Made by a program: the position numbers and the translations under genes
Assembly (NCBI GenBank): GCA_004102645.1
Contig: CP034928.1
Location: forward strand, 1,232,153-1,296,152
Origin: Candidatus Bipolaricaulis sibiricus
GTDB lineage: Bacteria > Bipolaricaulota > Bipolaricaulia > Bipolaricaulales > Bipolaricaulaceae
DNA length: 64,000 bases
Direction of reading: 5' to 3'
Part shown: in pieces, positions 16,608-25,139 of the stretch
Numbering within the stretch: the stretch's first letter is position 1
How the letters are laid out: the number at the start of each line of letters is the position of its first letter
Notes under the pieces: model-generated
Told to the model about the DNA's origin: nothing
The model's database searches: none
What the model saw: the letters and a program-made list of their open reading frames with translations, nothing else

Positions 16608-17248
16608 CGGGCCACCTCCTCCCGGGCTTTCCGCACCGCTTCCACCAGGGACCGGGCCCGTTCGGTGATGAGCTCGTACCGGCCCTCCGCCACCGCGCTC
16701 TTGTCCACGAGCCACGAGCCAGCGCAGACCGCGGCGGCACCGGCGCGGATGAACTCGCCAGCATTGTCCGCGGTGATCCCGCCCGTCGGCACGAGGGGGA
16801 TCTGGGGGAGAGGACCGTGCACCTCCTCAATGTACCTCGGGCTGAGCGCGGAAGAGGGGAACACCTTAACCATATCCGCCCCCGCTTCCCAGGCGGTGAG
16901 AATCTCGCTGGGGGTCATGGCACCGATGATGGCGGGGACTCCATAGCGGTGGGCCACCTCCAGGACGTCGAGCTTCACGGTGGGGGTGACGAGGAACCGC
17001 GCGCCCGCCAGGATCGCCTGACGGGCCGTAGGGGCATCGAGCACGGTTCCCACGCCGATGATCACCTCACTCAGCTCACTGGACACCTCCTCAATCGCCC
17101 GCAGGGCCCCCGGCGTGGTCATGGTGAGCTCGACGTACGGCAGCCCGCCGGTCGCGAGAGCCTCAGCGATGCGCAGGAGATCATCCGAGGACCGAATGCG
17201 GATGACCCCAAGCACACCTACTGTCTCAACCATCACGGTTTCTGTCAC
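16604..17248 (-). CDS. eda: KDPG/KDPGal-type aldolase
   Basis: 214 residues, the size of E. coli Eda (213). The catalytic glutamate is E40 in YVELTM and the Schiff-base lysine is K128 in DMVKVFPSS; their spacing of 88 equals that of E45 and K133 in the E. coli enzyme. VPTGGITADNAGEFIRAGA is the phosphate-binding end of the barrel. It cleaves 2-keto-3-deoxy-6-phosphogluconate to pyruvate and glyceraldehyde 3-phosphate. The start is taken as GTG 17248, since GGGGGG lies 7 bp before it; ATG 17233 is an alternative with no ribosome site. It begins 17 bp after the upstream threonine-synthase-like gene. Related DgaF aldolases work in D-glucosaminate breakdown, in keeping with the DgaE-like gene of this operon. 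Confidence 0.92.
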   Translation of the reverse strand: MTETVMVETVGVLGVIRIRSSDDLLRIAEALATGGLPYVELTMTTPGALRAIEEVSSELSEVIIGVGTVLDAPTARQAILAGARFLVTPTVKLDVLEVAHRYGVPAIIGAMTPSEILTAWEAGADMVKVFPSSALSPRYIEEVHGPLPQIPLVPTGGITADNAGEFIRAGAAAVCAGSWLVDKSAVAEGRYELITERARSLVEAVRKAREEVAR

Positions 17249-17265
17249 TTCAACCGCCCCCCTTG

Positions 17266-18546
17266 TCACAAGTCGTTGGCCACCCCGGTAGCGTCTTCCT
17301 GCCCGCGTTCGATCGCGCCTGCACAAGCTTGATAGAATGCCGATAGGCAAGGCTCGATGACGGGAACGGCGGACAAGAGCCGCTCCATCGGAGCTATGTC
17401 CTTGAGTCCGTGGCCGGTGAGCACACAAACCACGCGGTCTCCAAGTCTGAGAGCTCCCGTTTCCAGAGCTTGCTCAATGGCCGCCGCTCCCGCAGCACCC
17501 GCTGGCTCGACCAGTCCGATTCCCTCTCGAGCCAGTCGGTGCCAAGCGGCCAGGATGCTCTGATCATCCACCGCGAGCATGGCACCGTCACTCTCTCGAA
17601 CAGCACGCAGGGCCAAGGCGCCGCTTTCCTTGGGATCGTCCAGCGTCAACGCCGCAGCGATGGTCTTCGGAGGGGATTCGAGACGAGGCACGCTGCACAG
17701 TCCATGATCGAACGCGTTCACAATGGGACAACTTCCTGTCGGCTGGACTCCCACGAGCCTGGGCATTCGCGACGCCAGACCCAGAGCGTTCATCTCACGA
17801 AACCCCTTCCAGAGCCCACTGAGCAATGTTCCCGAACCAACTGGAACGAGAACAGCATCGATATCTCCTAACTCCAAGGTCAACTCATACGCCACGGTCT
17901 TGTATCCCTCCAAGATCAGTGGATTCCCATCCACAACCGTGTTCATGAGTAGCCATCCCAGCTCTGCAGAAGCCTGCTCAGCGAGATGAAGCACCTCGGC
18001 TTCGCGTTCTGCATTCACAGCCACCACCGTCGCACCATAGGCCTGGGTCATGAAAGTCTTCTCACGCGTTCCTCCCTGGTACATGAACACTACAGCGCGC
18101 ACACCGGCCAAGGCCGCATAGAGAGCGACCGAACCGGCAGCATTGCCACTGGACATCATCACGACCGTGTTGACCTGTTCAGGCAGCCCGCTGGTCATCA
18201 CAGCAACTCCCCGATCCTTGAACGAGCCGGAGGGATTAGCGCCTTCGTCCTTGAACATCAGGTCAATGCCCAGCTGGCGTCCCCACCGACGCGCGGGCAC
18301 TAGCAGTGTTCCGCCTTCACCACGGGAGAGCCTGCGAGGAAGAGGTGGAAGAAGCTGAGAATAACGCCAGATCCCCCGCTCCTTCTGAACACGTACCCTC
18401 TTCCCCTCTAAAGCGTATTCCGCCAGCAACAACCCCCGATCGCGAGGGCAGCGCCGGACCTCAAGCGGATAGAGAGAATGACATCGTTGACACCGCAGGC
18501 CCGCGAACCAGCTCTCCCTACCGACCACTGCAGCCACCTTCAGCAC
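17266..18546 (-). CDS. Threonine-synthase-like PLP enzyme, copy 1
   Basis: 426 residues, fold type II PLP enzyme. The PLP lysine is K110 in NPSGSFKDRG; MSSGNAAGS near 140 binds the cofactor phosphate side chain region and VPVGSGTLL near 235 is the glycine-rich phosphate loop. A short N-terminal zinc-ribbon-like part has CQRC and a single later Cys (CPRDR), so the fourth cysteine present in copy 2 is replaced by Asp. The start GTG 18546 overlaps the creatininase gene by 29 bp and is tentative; it places the PLP lysine at the same number as in copy 2. Threonine synthase converts O-phosphohomoserine to threonine, but the catabolic context and the presence of two copies suggest an elimination or replacement on another amino acid. 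Confidence 0.8.
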   Translation of the reverse strand: MLKVAAVVGRESWFAGLRCQRCHSLYPLEVRRCPRDRGLLLAEYALEGKRVRVQKERGIWRYSQLLPPLPRRLSRGEGGTLLVPARRWGRQLGIDLMFKDEGANPSGSFKDRGVAVMTSGLPEQVNTVVMMSSGNAAGSVALYAALAGVRAVVFMYQGGTREKTFMTQAYGATVVAVNAEREAEVLHLAEQASAELGWLLMNTVVDGNPLILEGYKTVAYELTLELGDIDAVLVPVGSGTLLSGLWKGFREMNALGLASRMPRLVGVQPTGSCPIVNAFDHGLCSVPRLESPPKTIAAALTLDDPKESGALALRAVRESDGAMLAVDDQSILAAWHRLAREGIGLVEPAGAAGAAAIEQALETGALRLGDRVVCVLTGHGLKDIAPMERLLSAVPVIEPCLSAFYQACAGAIERGQEDATGVANDL

Positions 18547-19369
18547 GGAGTCCCGGCAGAGTCCACCCGTGAAAAGCCACGATAAACCGCGCCACCTCTG
18601 CCGCGGCCACCTCAAGCCAGCGAGTCCCGCTCTCGGCCGTGGCAGCCGCCGCGTCACCAAGTACCCCGCTCGGCGAGAGCTCCTCGACGGAGAAACCCAC
18701 TGTAACCACGGAGTCCTCGTACCAATCGGTACTCCAGTAGATTTCGCCCTGGCCGTGGATGAACGGGGGACGCTCCCCTCTCACAAGATCAGAGCGGAGC
18801 GCCATCACCGCGGCCGTTTCGAACTCGCAAGCATGCCCGAGTCCACCAAGCTTGGACCGACGTTCTGCCCCGAGGACACGACGAAGAAAGGCCCAGTAGT
18901 TTGCGGCCGCACATAGCGCACCCGTCTGCCTGTGGATCCGGCTCACCGCAATCTCCAATGCAGCCTTGTTCCCAGCGTGGCCATTCAGGTAGAGCAGCTG
19001 TCGGAACCCGTGGGAAGCGATCGAGAGTCCCACCTGGGTCACCATGTCGATAAAGGTGACATCGTCGACAGCTAAGGTCCCGGGGAATCTCATGTGATGT
19101 TGGGAGCAACCAACGGTCAACGCCGGGGCAAGGAGGGCCGGCACGGTCTTCCGCGCCTGGGCCACGGCTTGGTCCGCAATTGCTGTCACGATGAGCGAGT
19201 CGGTGCAAAGAGGAAGATGAGGCCCGTGCTGCTCGGTAGATGCCGTGGGTACGACCACCACCGCCCCTCGCTCAGCCATCTCCCGGATTTCTGGCCAAGT
19301 GCACTCCTCCCACCTGTACGGATGACGCGGCCCCTCATCAAGCCCGGGGTTCCTTGCTACTTCGATCAC
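18518..19369 (-). CDS. Creatininase-family amidohydrolase
   Basis: 283 residues. Family metal ligands are visible: VPTASTEQHGPHLPLCTDSLI near residue 40 (Glu, His, Asp), LNGHAGN near 128 (the HGGN-type motif with Ala for one Gly), and GHACEFETAAVM near 178. Members hydrolyse cyclic amides or formamides (creatinine, mycofactocin precursor, FAPy-type compounds) using two metals. It overlaps the M20 gene by 4 bp in the RidA-led operon, so it probably opens an amide in the imported compound or an intermediate. The exact substrate cannot be predicted. Confidence 0.88.
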   Translation of the reverse strand: MIEVARNPGLDEGPRHPYRWEECTWPEIREMAERGAVVVVPTASTEQHGPHLPLCTDSLIVTAIADQAVAQARKTVPALLAPALTVGCSQHHMRFPGTLAVDDVTFIDMVTQVGLSIASHGFRQLLYLNGHAGNKAALEIAVSRIHRQTGALCAAANYWAFLRRVLGAERRSKLGGLGHACEFETAAVMALRSDLVRGERPPFIHGQGEIYWSTDWYEDSVVTVGFSVEELSPSGVLGDAAAATAESGTRWLEVAAAEVARFIVAFHGWTLPGLRAEGGCSGR

Positions 19370-20553
19370 GTCTGTCTCCCCTCACCCGCACATACGCGCA
19401 CAATCGCGCGAAGGTAAGCCCTAGCGGCGCTCCACACTTCATCGAGGTCGACGTGTTCATCTGCCCCGTGGGCCTGGGCGATGTCTCCGGGCCCCCACAC
19501 CACGGTGGGGACCCTGCGCTCCGCAAACAGAGACCCATCGGTCCCGTACGGAACACCCTGCAGCTCAGGTCGAAGCCCCTCTTCGCGGGCTGCTCCCTGC
19601 AACGCCCGAACGAAAGGATGATCTGAGCGGGTCTCCATGGGACGGCAATGCCGAGTCTCCTCCAACCTCCTCACGTTGGCTGTTACGCCACGGGCATCGC
19701 GGATCGCACGCGCGACAACCATGCGAATCTCGGCAAGAACGGCGTCGATATCCTCGCTGGGGAGCCATCTTCTATCGAGCCGCACCCAACATCGGTCGGG
19801 CACCACATTGGGGGCCACCCCCCCCTGAATCATCCCCACGCTGAGAGTCGGCGCCCCCAGCAAAGGGTGAGTTCTTTCCTCCGCCCACTTCACCCCTAGT
19901 TCCGCAAGCGCTTGAACGATCGCTGCGGCCCAGACAACGCTATTTGCCCCGATCTGGGGGCAGCTTGCATGAGCGGCACGGCCTTCGACAACGATCTCTA
20001 CCCACTCCACTCCTTTGTGGGCCGTGACCAGGCGGAGCCTTGTGGGCTCACCAACGATGCATGTCTGAGGCGTTACTTCGCTGAGCAGAGCTTTGGTCCC
20101 GAGACCGCCGATTTCCTCACCAGCAACAGCGGCTAACATCACCGGCCGCCTCAGAGGGAACCGGCCCCGCTGCAGGGCCACGAGGGCCATCGCCATGGCT
20201 GCCACTCCTGCCTTCATATCTGCTGCCCCACGCCCGAACAGAAGTCTCCCACGCACCGCCGGAGTGCGCCCCTCGGAAGGAGGGGGAACGGTATCAAGGT
20301 GCCCGTTGAGCAAGAGGAAGGGCGCGTCGGTTGGCTCTGGATAGCCCGCCAGCAGGTTCACATGGGGGCCTTCGGCCGCAGGCTGGACAACGGTCGCCAC
20401 TCCTTCTCCTGACAGGAACCTTCGAAGCCGATGTGCAACCTCCGCGGTTCCCACAGCGGAGTGGCTGGGAATGAGCACGAGCTCGTGTGCCAGACGGCGC
20501 ACCTCAGCTGGGGTGATGGATCCGATCAACCTTGCCCCAGTTGCCCCGCTCAT
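19366..20553 (-). CDS. M20-family metallohydrolase (ArgE/DapE/ACY1 type)
   Basis: 395 residues. Two-zinc site residues are seen in order: NGHLDTVPP near residue 83, the bridging Asp in GRGAADMKAG near 110, the catalytic Glu pair in VAGEEIGGLGTKAL near 146, and the C-terminal His in GADEHVDLDEV near 370. A lid/dimerisation domain lies at about 175-290. Such enzymes remove an N-acyl or N-carbamoyl group or a peptide-bound residue. It overlaps copy 2 of the threonine-synthase-like gene and the creatininase gene by 4 bp each. A good candidate for deacylating the molecule imported by the Dpp-type transporter. Confidence 0.9.
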   Translation of the reverse strand: MSGATGARLIGSITPAEVRRLAHELVLIPSHSAVGTAEVAHRLRRFLSGEGVATVVQPAAEGPHVNLLAGYPEPTDAPFLLLNGHLDTVPPPSEGRTPAVRGRLLFGRGAADMKAGVAAMAMALVALQRGRFPLRRPVMLAAVAGEEIGGLGTKALLSEVTPQTCIVGEPTRLRLVTAHKGVEWVEIVVEGRAAHASCPQIGANSVVWAAAIVQALAELGVKWAEERTHPLLGAPTLSVGMIQGGVAPNVVPDRCWVRLDRRWLPSEDIDAVLAEIRMVVARAIRDARGVTANVRRLEETRHCRPMETRSDHPFVRALQGAAREEGLRPELQGVPYGTDGSLFAERRVPTVVWGPGDIAQAHGADEHVDLDEVWSAARAYLRAIVRVCAGEGRQT

Positions 20554-21818
20554 ACGAAGTCGCCCCTCTCAGACTCACTCCCCGGGCCGCTGGAGAGATA
20601 AGCAGCTGAGGACGCTAGGTCTTCAACAGGAATCCTCTCTCCAAGTCGCCGCGACCGGCATAACTGTTCAGTGCGCTCCGTGTTCTTGAGTCCATGCCCC
20701 GTCACGTAACACACTACCCAGTCAGTGGGTTGGACCAAGTCCTGGTCAACTGCAGTGAGCAACCCCGCGGTTGCCACTGCTCCCGCAGGCTCTGCGAAAA
20801 CTCCCTCGAGCGAGGCGAGGAGGACTTGGGCTTCCTCCAGCCGCGCGTCGACCTTGCCCAAGTACATCCCGCCGGATGCGACAATGCTTTCCCGCGCCCA
20901 CACGCCGTCCAACGGAACGTAGTAGTTGGCCGAGTCAACAGCGTTCGCCCCGATGCGATCGATCTCCAGATACCGATCCCCGCCGTATTGGGCTCCAAAC
21001 ACCCGAGGCAAACGGTCTATCAGGCCCACCCGGCTGAGCTCCTCAAAGCCCTTCCAAGTCCCCCCGCACAGCCCCCCTCCCCCTACAGGTACGAACACTT
21101 TGTCGGGCACCTTCTTCAGTTGGAGAGCGATTTCGAACGCAATCGACTTCGCTCCCTCTACCACAAGGGGGTTCACCCGCCGCGCGGTAACCATCGGAAC
21201 GAGGTCGCGCTCGGCGCAGAACCGCCCCATGTCAGTGTAGACTGCGTAGTAGCGAGCCATGTCTCCGGTGACCGCGGGGTCGGGTAGGATAAACAACCGT
21301 GCCCCAAAGACCTGCATCTGGCTGAGTTTGGCAGAAGGAGTCCCGTCAGAAACCCAGATATTGGCCGTACAACCGGCGCGCGCACAGAAAGCGGCTAGCG
21401 AGACGCCAGCGTTGCCCGACGAGGCGATGCCGAACACCCGGTGCCTCCACTCCAGAGCCTTACAGAATGCCACGGCGACTTGTCGATCCTTGAAAGACCC
21501 GGTCGGATTGCACTGCTCAAGCTTGAGGTAGACATGACACAGACCGAGGCGGCGCGCCAGACGGGGAGCTGGGACAAGGGGCGTCCCCCCTTCCCCCAAC
21601 GTCACAGGATCTCCTTGTTCTAGCGGCGGGAGCAGCGGAGTGAATCTCTCCCAAAGGGACTGCCCCTGCCCCCAGGCCGACCTCCAGGAGCGCTGTTTCC
21701 TCAGTGCCTCGCAGTCATACTCCAGACTGAGTTCCCCCCCACACCGCGGGCACCGATATAGCTCCCGGAAGGCTTCCTCATGGCTGCAGTCCACACACCG
21801 CCAGACGGGGGAATCCAC
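20550..21818 (-). CDS. Threonine-synthase-like PLP enzyme, copy 2
   Basis: 422 residues, fold type II. The N-terminus carries a complete zinc-ribbon-like motif, CVDC and CPRC at about residues 8-28, then the PLP lysine K110 in NPTGSFKDRQ, ASSGNAGVSLAAF near 140 and the phosphate loop VPVGGGGLCGG near 250. It is clearly paralogous to copy 1, which lies three genes further down the operon, but only moderately similar. The 4 bp overlap with the M20 gene and 2 bp gap from the DgaE-like gene show tight coupling. Activity could be threonine synthase, threonine dehydratase or another beta/gamma-elimination; a RidA gene leading the operon fits an enamine-forming enzyme. Confidence 0.82.
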   Translation of the reverse strand: MDSPVWRCVDCSHEEAFRELYRCPRCGGELSLEYDCEALRKQRSWRSAWGQGQSLWERFTPLLPPLEQGDPVTLGEGGTPLVPAPRLARRLGLCHVYLKLEQCNPTGSFKDRQVAVAFCKALEWRHRVFGIASSGNAGVSLAAFCARAGCTANIWVSDGTPSAKLSQMQVFGARLFILPDPAVTGDMARYYAVYTDMGRFCAERDLVPMVTARRVNPLVVEGAKSIAFEIALQLKKVPDKVFVPVGGGGLCGGTWKGFEELSRVGLIDRLPRVFGAQYGGDRYLEIDRIGANAVDSANYYVPLDGVWARESIVASGGMYLGKVDARLEEAQVLLASLEGVFAEPAGAVATAGLLTAVDQDLVQPTDWVVCYVTGHGLKNTERTEQLCRSRRLGERIPVEDLASSAAYLSSGPGSESERGDFV

Positions 21819-21820
21819 GG

Positions 21821-23026
21821 TCAGCCCTCCCCAATCCAGTTCGTCAGCGAACGTATCTGGAGATCAGCCTGATTGGGGATTCCCTGGTGTTTGCGGCGGA
21901 TGGTCTCTTTGGTTGGGGCCGAGGACTCAACCAGGCCTCGGATGGCCGCGAGCACCGTGCTCACTTGGTCGGCCCGTACCACACACGGATCGAGGAACAG
22001 AACACCCTCATCGATCGCATGGTGATCACGTACCATGATGGGGGGTTCTCTGGCTGCGAGCGCAGCCGCGAGGTGGTACGCGGTCAGCCCGGCCAACTCT
22101 GGGTCCACTGCAACCTTGACCCGGGAGATCGGGTTGCCGGTGGGGTCGGGCTCTACCGAGACCTCAATGCCACTAAGTCCAGACAGGCCACGAACGAACT
22201 CGTTCAGTATCGCGCCCTGCTTGTGTCGTTCATCTTCGTGATCCAACGCCTCCCACCGCAGAAGGGCGGCCATCGCCCCCACGATCCCTTCCTTGCCTAC
22301 CTTCATCGCTCGGCCGATCCCATGGTATTGGTGGTACAGACAAGCCTCGACCAAGTCACGTTTCCCGGCGATGATCCCAGAAGTAGGGCCCGACAGAAAC
22401 TTGTGACCACTAAAGCACACAAGGTCTGCCCCCCGCTCGACAAAACTCCGCATGTTGCTCTCCGAAGCAGCGTCAACGACTACCGGTACACCGTGAGCGT
22501 GCGCCACGCGGCAGAACTCCTCGAGAGCAATGAGCCCGTATTGCACGGTATGGTGAGACACAACATACAGCGCAGCTGCCGTGTTCTCACAAAGTCTCCC
22601 CTCGAGCTGGTACACACCAGCCCGGGTCGCATCGCCGATCTCCACCACTTTGGCTCCACTCAGCCTCACCATCTGAGGAACCGACGCGCCGAACCACACC
22701 ACGTGCCCCCGCTGGATGACGACCTCGTCCTTGAGGCCGGTGGTGTCGGGCAGCTGTTCGACCCTCGCCATATCTCGGCCAGTCATGCAAGCAGCAACGC
22801 AGATCGCCATCCCAGCGGCGGCGCTCGACGTGATGCATCCGGCTTCTGCACCGATGACCCGCCGGATGACCTTGCTTGCCTGCCGTTGCAGGTCCACCAT
22901 GTCCACGAACTTCGGGAGGACCTCAACCATTGCTTGGATCACCTCGGGGGCCACCGAGCAAGAGCCAAGCGCAGTCATGGTGCCTGAGACATTGATCACC
23001 TCACGAATGACAAACCCCATGTTCAT
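21821..23026 (-). CDS. DgaE/SelA-type PLP enzyme, possible sugar-acid or amino-acid ammonia-lyase
   Basis: 401 residues. The N-terminal INVSGTMTALGS and the PLP lysine K209 in CFSGHKFLSGPTSG are characteristic of the SelA-related group that includes D-glucosaminate-6-phosphate ammonia-lyase (DgaE); DAASE near 188 supplies the PLP-pyridine aspartate. DgaE eliminates ammonia to give 2-keto-3-deoxygluconate 6-phosphate, the substrate of KDPG aldolase, and both an aldolase and a KDG kinase are in this operon. That context supports a lyase making a 2-keto-3-deoxy acid. No sugar PTS is present, so an unphosphorylated substrate followed by KdgK is a reasonable inference. It overlaps the amidohydrolase gene by 4 bp. 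Confidence 0.8.
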   Translation of the reverse strand: MNMGFVIREVINVSGTMTALGSCSVAPEVIQAMVEVLPKFVDMVDLQRQASKVIRRVIGAEAGCITSSAAAGMAICVAACMTGRDMARVEQLPDTTGLKDEVVIQRGHVVWFGASVPQMVRLSGAKVVEIGDATRAGVYQLEGRLCENTAAALYVVSHHTVQYGLIALEEFCRVAHAHGVPVVVDAASESNMRSFVERGADLVCFSGHKFLSGPTSGIIAGKRDLVEACLYHQYHGIGRAMKVGKEGIVGAMAALLRWEALDHEDERHKQGAILNEFVRGLSGLSGIEVSVEPDPTGNPISRVKVAVDPELAGLTAYHLAAALAAREPPIMVRDHHAIDEGVLFLDPCVVRADQVSTVLAAIRGLVESSAPTKETIRRKHQGIPNQADLQIRSLTNWIGEG

Positions 23027-24291
23027 GGCTGATCCACCGCCTTCTTTCGCCGATCAACGACGATCTCGCCCCTTCGCATCACCCAGACCACGTCTGCAAG
23101 TGCCTCTACACCCGCACAGGGATCTGCCACACATCCGATGATGTCGGCATCCGCCCCTGCTCGGATCTCCCCCTTGCGACCGCGCAACCCGAGGGCTCCC
23201 GCCGCGTGGTAGGTCGCTGCTAGCAGGACTTCCTCCGTACCCAACCCCGCTCGGCTCATAAGAACGAGCTCTAGATAGGTCTCGTCAAACGGGGTCAGAG
23301 TGACTCCAGCATCCGTCCCGATAACCGGCTGCACGCCCAACCGGATCAGTTTCGTAAAGCAGTCAAGCATCTTCTCCTCTTGCTCTAGGCGGAATCGGTC
23401 GTCTGCCCCCAAGTCGGTGCAGCCCCGGACCGCATCGAGCCGGTGGTATCCCGCACTGAGGCAAGGGGTCACGTAGGTACCAGCATCCGCCAGTATACGT
23501 GCGGCTGTGGAGTCATACTCCCGCACCAATCGTCCCTCGCGATCACGGGTGAAGAACACCGCATGCTCGACACAATCCACTCCACATCTGACAGCATCGA
23601 CCACGCCTTCGGCACACAGGCAGTGGGCCACGGCACGCAGCCCAAGGCGATGGGCTTCGGTGACCACGCTCCGCAACTCAGCAAGCCTGTAGGCTGGGGC
23701 TTCGGGGCGCGTCCCAGGCGTCATCTGGCCACCAGTGGCCATGATTTTGACCGCGTCTACCCCCGCCTTCGCTCGTTGTCGCACCGCAGCGCGGACTCCC
23801 TCCACTCCGTCCGCTTCCCCGCCCATCCAATGCAGGTGCCCGCCCGTGGGGGTTATCGGTGGGCCGCTCACCAGCACCTCAGGTAGGGTATGCTGTGCTT
23901 GCACCGCGGGATCCCTCAAGAGCACAAGACCATAACCCCGAGAACCGCAGTCCCGAACCGTAGTCGCCCCAGAGAGCAGCATCGTGCGTGCATTGCCCAC
24001 CGCCCGGAGCAGAAGGGCCAGATCATCCCGAGACAGGTAATCGGGCACCGGGTCATCACCCGCATTCATCGTCAGATGGACGTGGGTGTTCAGAAGCCCC
24101 GGCATCAAATACAGATCGTCTAGTTGTACCCTTCGGTACAGCCTTGAGAATGCGAGTTGCCGTTCGACCTCAGCCAAAGGGCCAACGGCCACGACCTTCG
24201 TCCCCTCGATCGCCACTGCCCCCGGAGCAAACGGCCGTTGGCCAGGGATTCCGGTCCACACACTGCGAGCCGTCACCAGAAGCTCTGCCAT
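23023..24291 (-). CDS. Amidohydrolase (imidazolonepropionase/prolidase-like)
   Basis: 422 residues, TIM-barrel amidohydrolase superfamily. Metal ligands: HVHL near residue 67, the lysine region VDAVKIMATGG near 175, two histidines in AVAHCLCAEG and CVEHAVF (about 215-240) and the catalytic Asp in GTDAGVTLTPF near 320. Members with the MATGG segment include prolidase-like and imidazolonepropionase-like hydrolases of amides and lactams. The start is taken as ATG 24291, giving the family's usual MAELLVTARSV opening; two in-frame ATGs upstream lie inside or nearly inside dppC. It sits directly behind the Dpp permease genes, so it may perform the first cytoplasmic step on the imported compound. 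Confidence 0.88.
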   Translation of the reverse strand: MAELLVTARSVWTGIPGQRPFAPGAVAIEGTKVVAVGPLAEVERQLAFSRLYRRVQLDDLYLMPGLLNTHVHLTMNAGDDPVPDYLSRDDLALLLRAVGNARTMLLSGATTVRDCGSRGYGLVLLRDPAVQAQHTLPEVLVSGPPITPTGGHLHWMGGEADGVEGVRAAVRQRAKAGVDAVKIMATGGQMTPGTRPEAPAYRLAELRSVVTEAHRLGLRAVAHCLCAEGVVDAVRCGVDCVEHAVFFTRDREGRLVREYDSTAARILADAGTYVTPCLSAGYHRLDAVRGCTDLGADDRFRLEQEEKMLDCFTKLIRLGVQPVIGTDAGVTLTPFDETYLELVLMSRAGLGTEEVLLAATYHAAGALGLRGRKGEIRAGADADIIGCVADPCAGVEALADVVWVMRRGEIVVDRRKKAVDQP

Positions 24292-24304
24292 GGCGTGGTC
24301 AGGG

Positions 24305-25126
24305 TCAAGTGTGTACATGCCTCCGCTTCGGGTCCAAGGCCTCGCGGAGACCGTCTCCAACAAGGTTTAGAAAGAGCACGCATAACATGATGGCCCCCCC
24401 CGCGAAGAAAACCATCCACGGTGCTGTCTGCATGATTGGCCGGGCGTCACCGATGATGTTTCCCCAGCTTGGCGTCGGAGGCTGAATCCCCACACCGACA
24501 AAGCTCAGCCCTGCCTCTCCGAGCACCGCATATGCGAAGATAAAGGTCTGTTGGACAACCAAAGCCGGAATCGCTCCCGGCAGCACGTGTCGAAGCAAGA
24601 TCCGCGGAGTCGAGAAACCCAAAGCCCGTGCAGCCTCTACGTACGCTTCCTGTCGGACCCCCAACACCACGCTTCGTACCACTCGCGCGGTGCGCGGTGT
24701 GTACGCCAAGGAGAGCGCAACGACCACGTTGAACGCACTGGAACCAAGTGAGGCCATTATCGCCAGGGCAAGCAACAAGGATGGGAACGACATCAGAACG
24801 TCCATGACTCGCATCACCACAGCATCCAGGCGGGCGAGGCCGCCGCAACCGAGGCCCACCAATCCGCCCAGTCCTGCGGTCATAACCATCGTCGCTGCAC
24901 CCACGGCGAGACTGATCCGCCCCCCGTGCACCACACGAGACAATAGGTCGCGGCCTAGATCGTCGGTACCCAGAGGGTGACCCCGCCCGGGCGGGAGAAG
25001 AATAGCGGTGTAGTCCATATCCGTCGGATCTGCCGTAATCATGGTCGGCCCAACCACGACGACCAGCAGCAAGACCCCCAGGCCGACGATTCCCACAAAA
25101 AGAGAGGGGCTCTTCAAACCCGCCAT
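24305..25126 (-). CDS. Dipeptide/oligopeptide-type ABC permease (DppC family)
   Basis: 273 residues, five to six membrane segments. The DppC hallmark GRGHPLGTDDLGRDLLSRVVHGGRISL in outline is at about residues 45-70, and the permease coupling motif EAYVEAARALGFSTPRILLRHVLPG near 170. The start is ATG 25126, because AGGAGG lies 9 bp before it; longer in-frame starts would run into dppB. It pairs with DppB. No Dpp ATPase gene is present in the operon, so an ATPase pair from elsewhere must energise the importer. Confidence 0.93.
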   Translation of the reverse strand: MAGLKSPSLFVGIVGLGVLLLVVVVGPTMITADPTDMDYTAILLPPGRGHPLGTDDLGRDLLSRVVHGGRISLAVGAATMVMTAGLGGLVGLGCGGLARLDAVVMRVMDVLMSFPSLLLALAIMASLGSSAFNVVVALSLAYTPRTARVVRSVVLGVRQEAYVEAARALGFSTPRILLRHVLPGAIPALVVQQTFIFAYAVLGEAGLSFVGVGIQPPTPSWGNIIGDARPIMQTAPWMVFFAGGAIMLCVLFLNLVGDGLREALDPKRRHVHT

Positions 25127-25139
25127 TCGCGCCCGCCTC

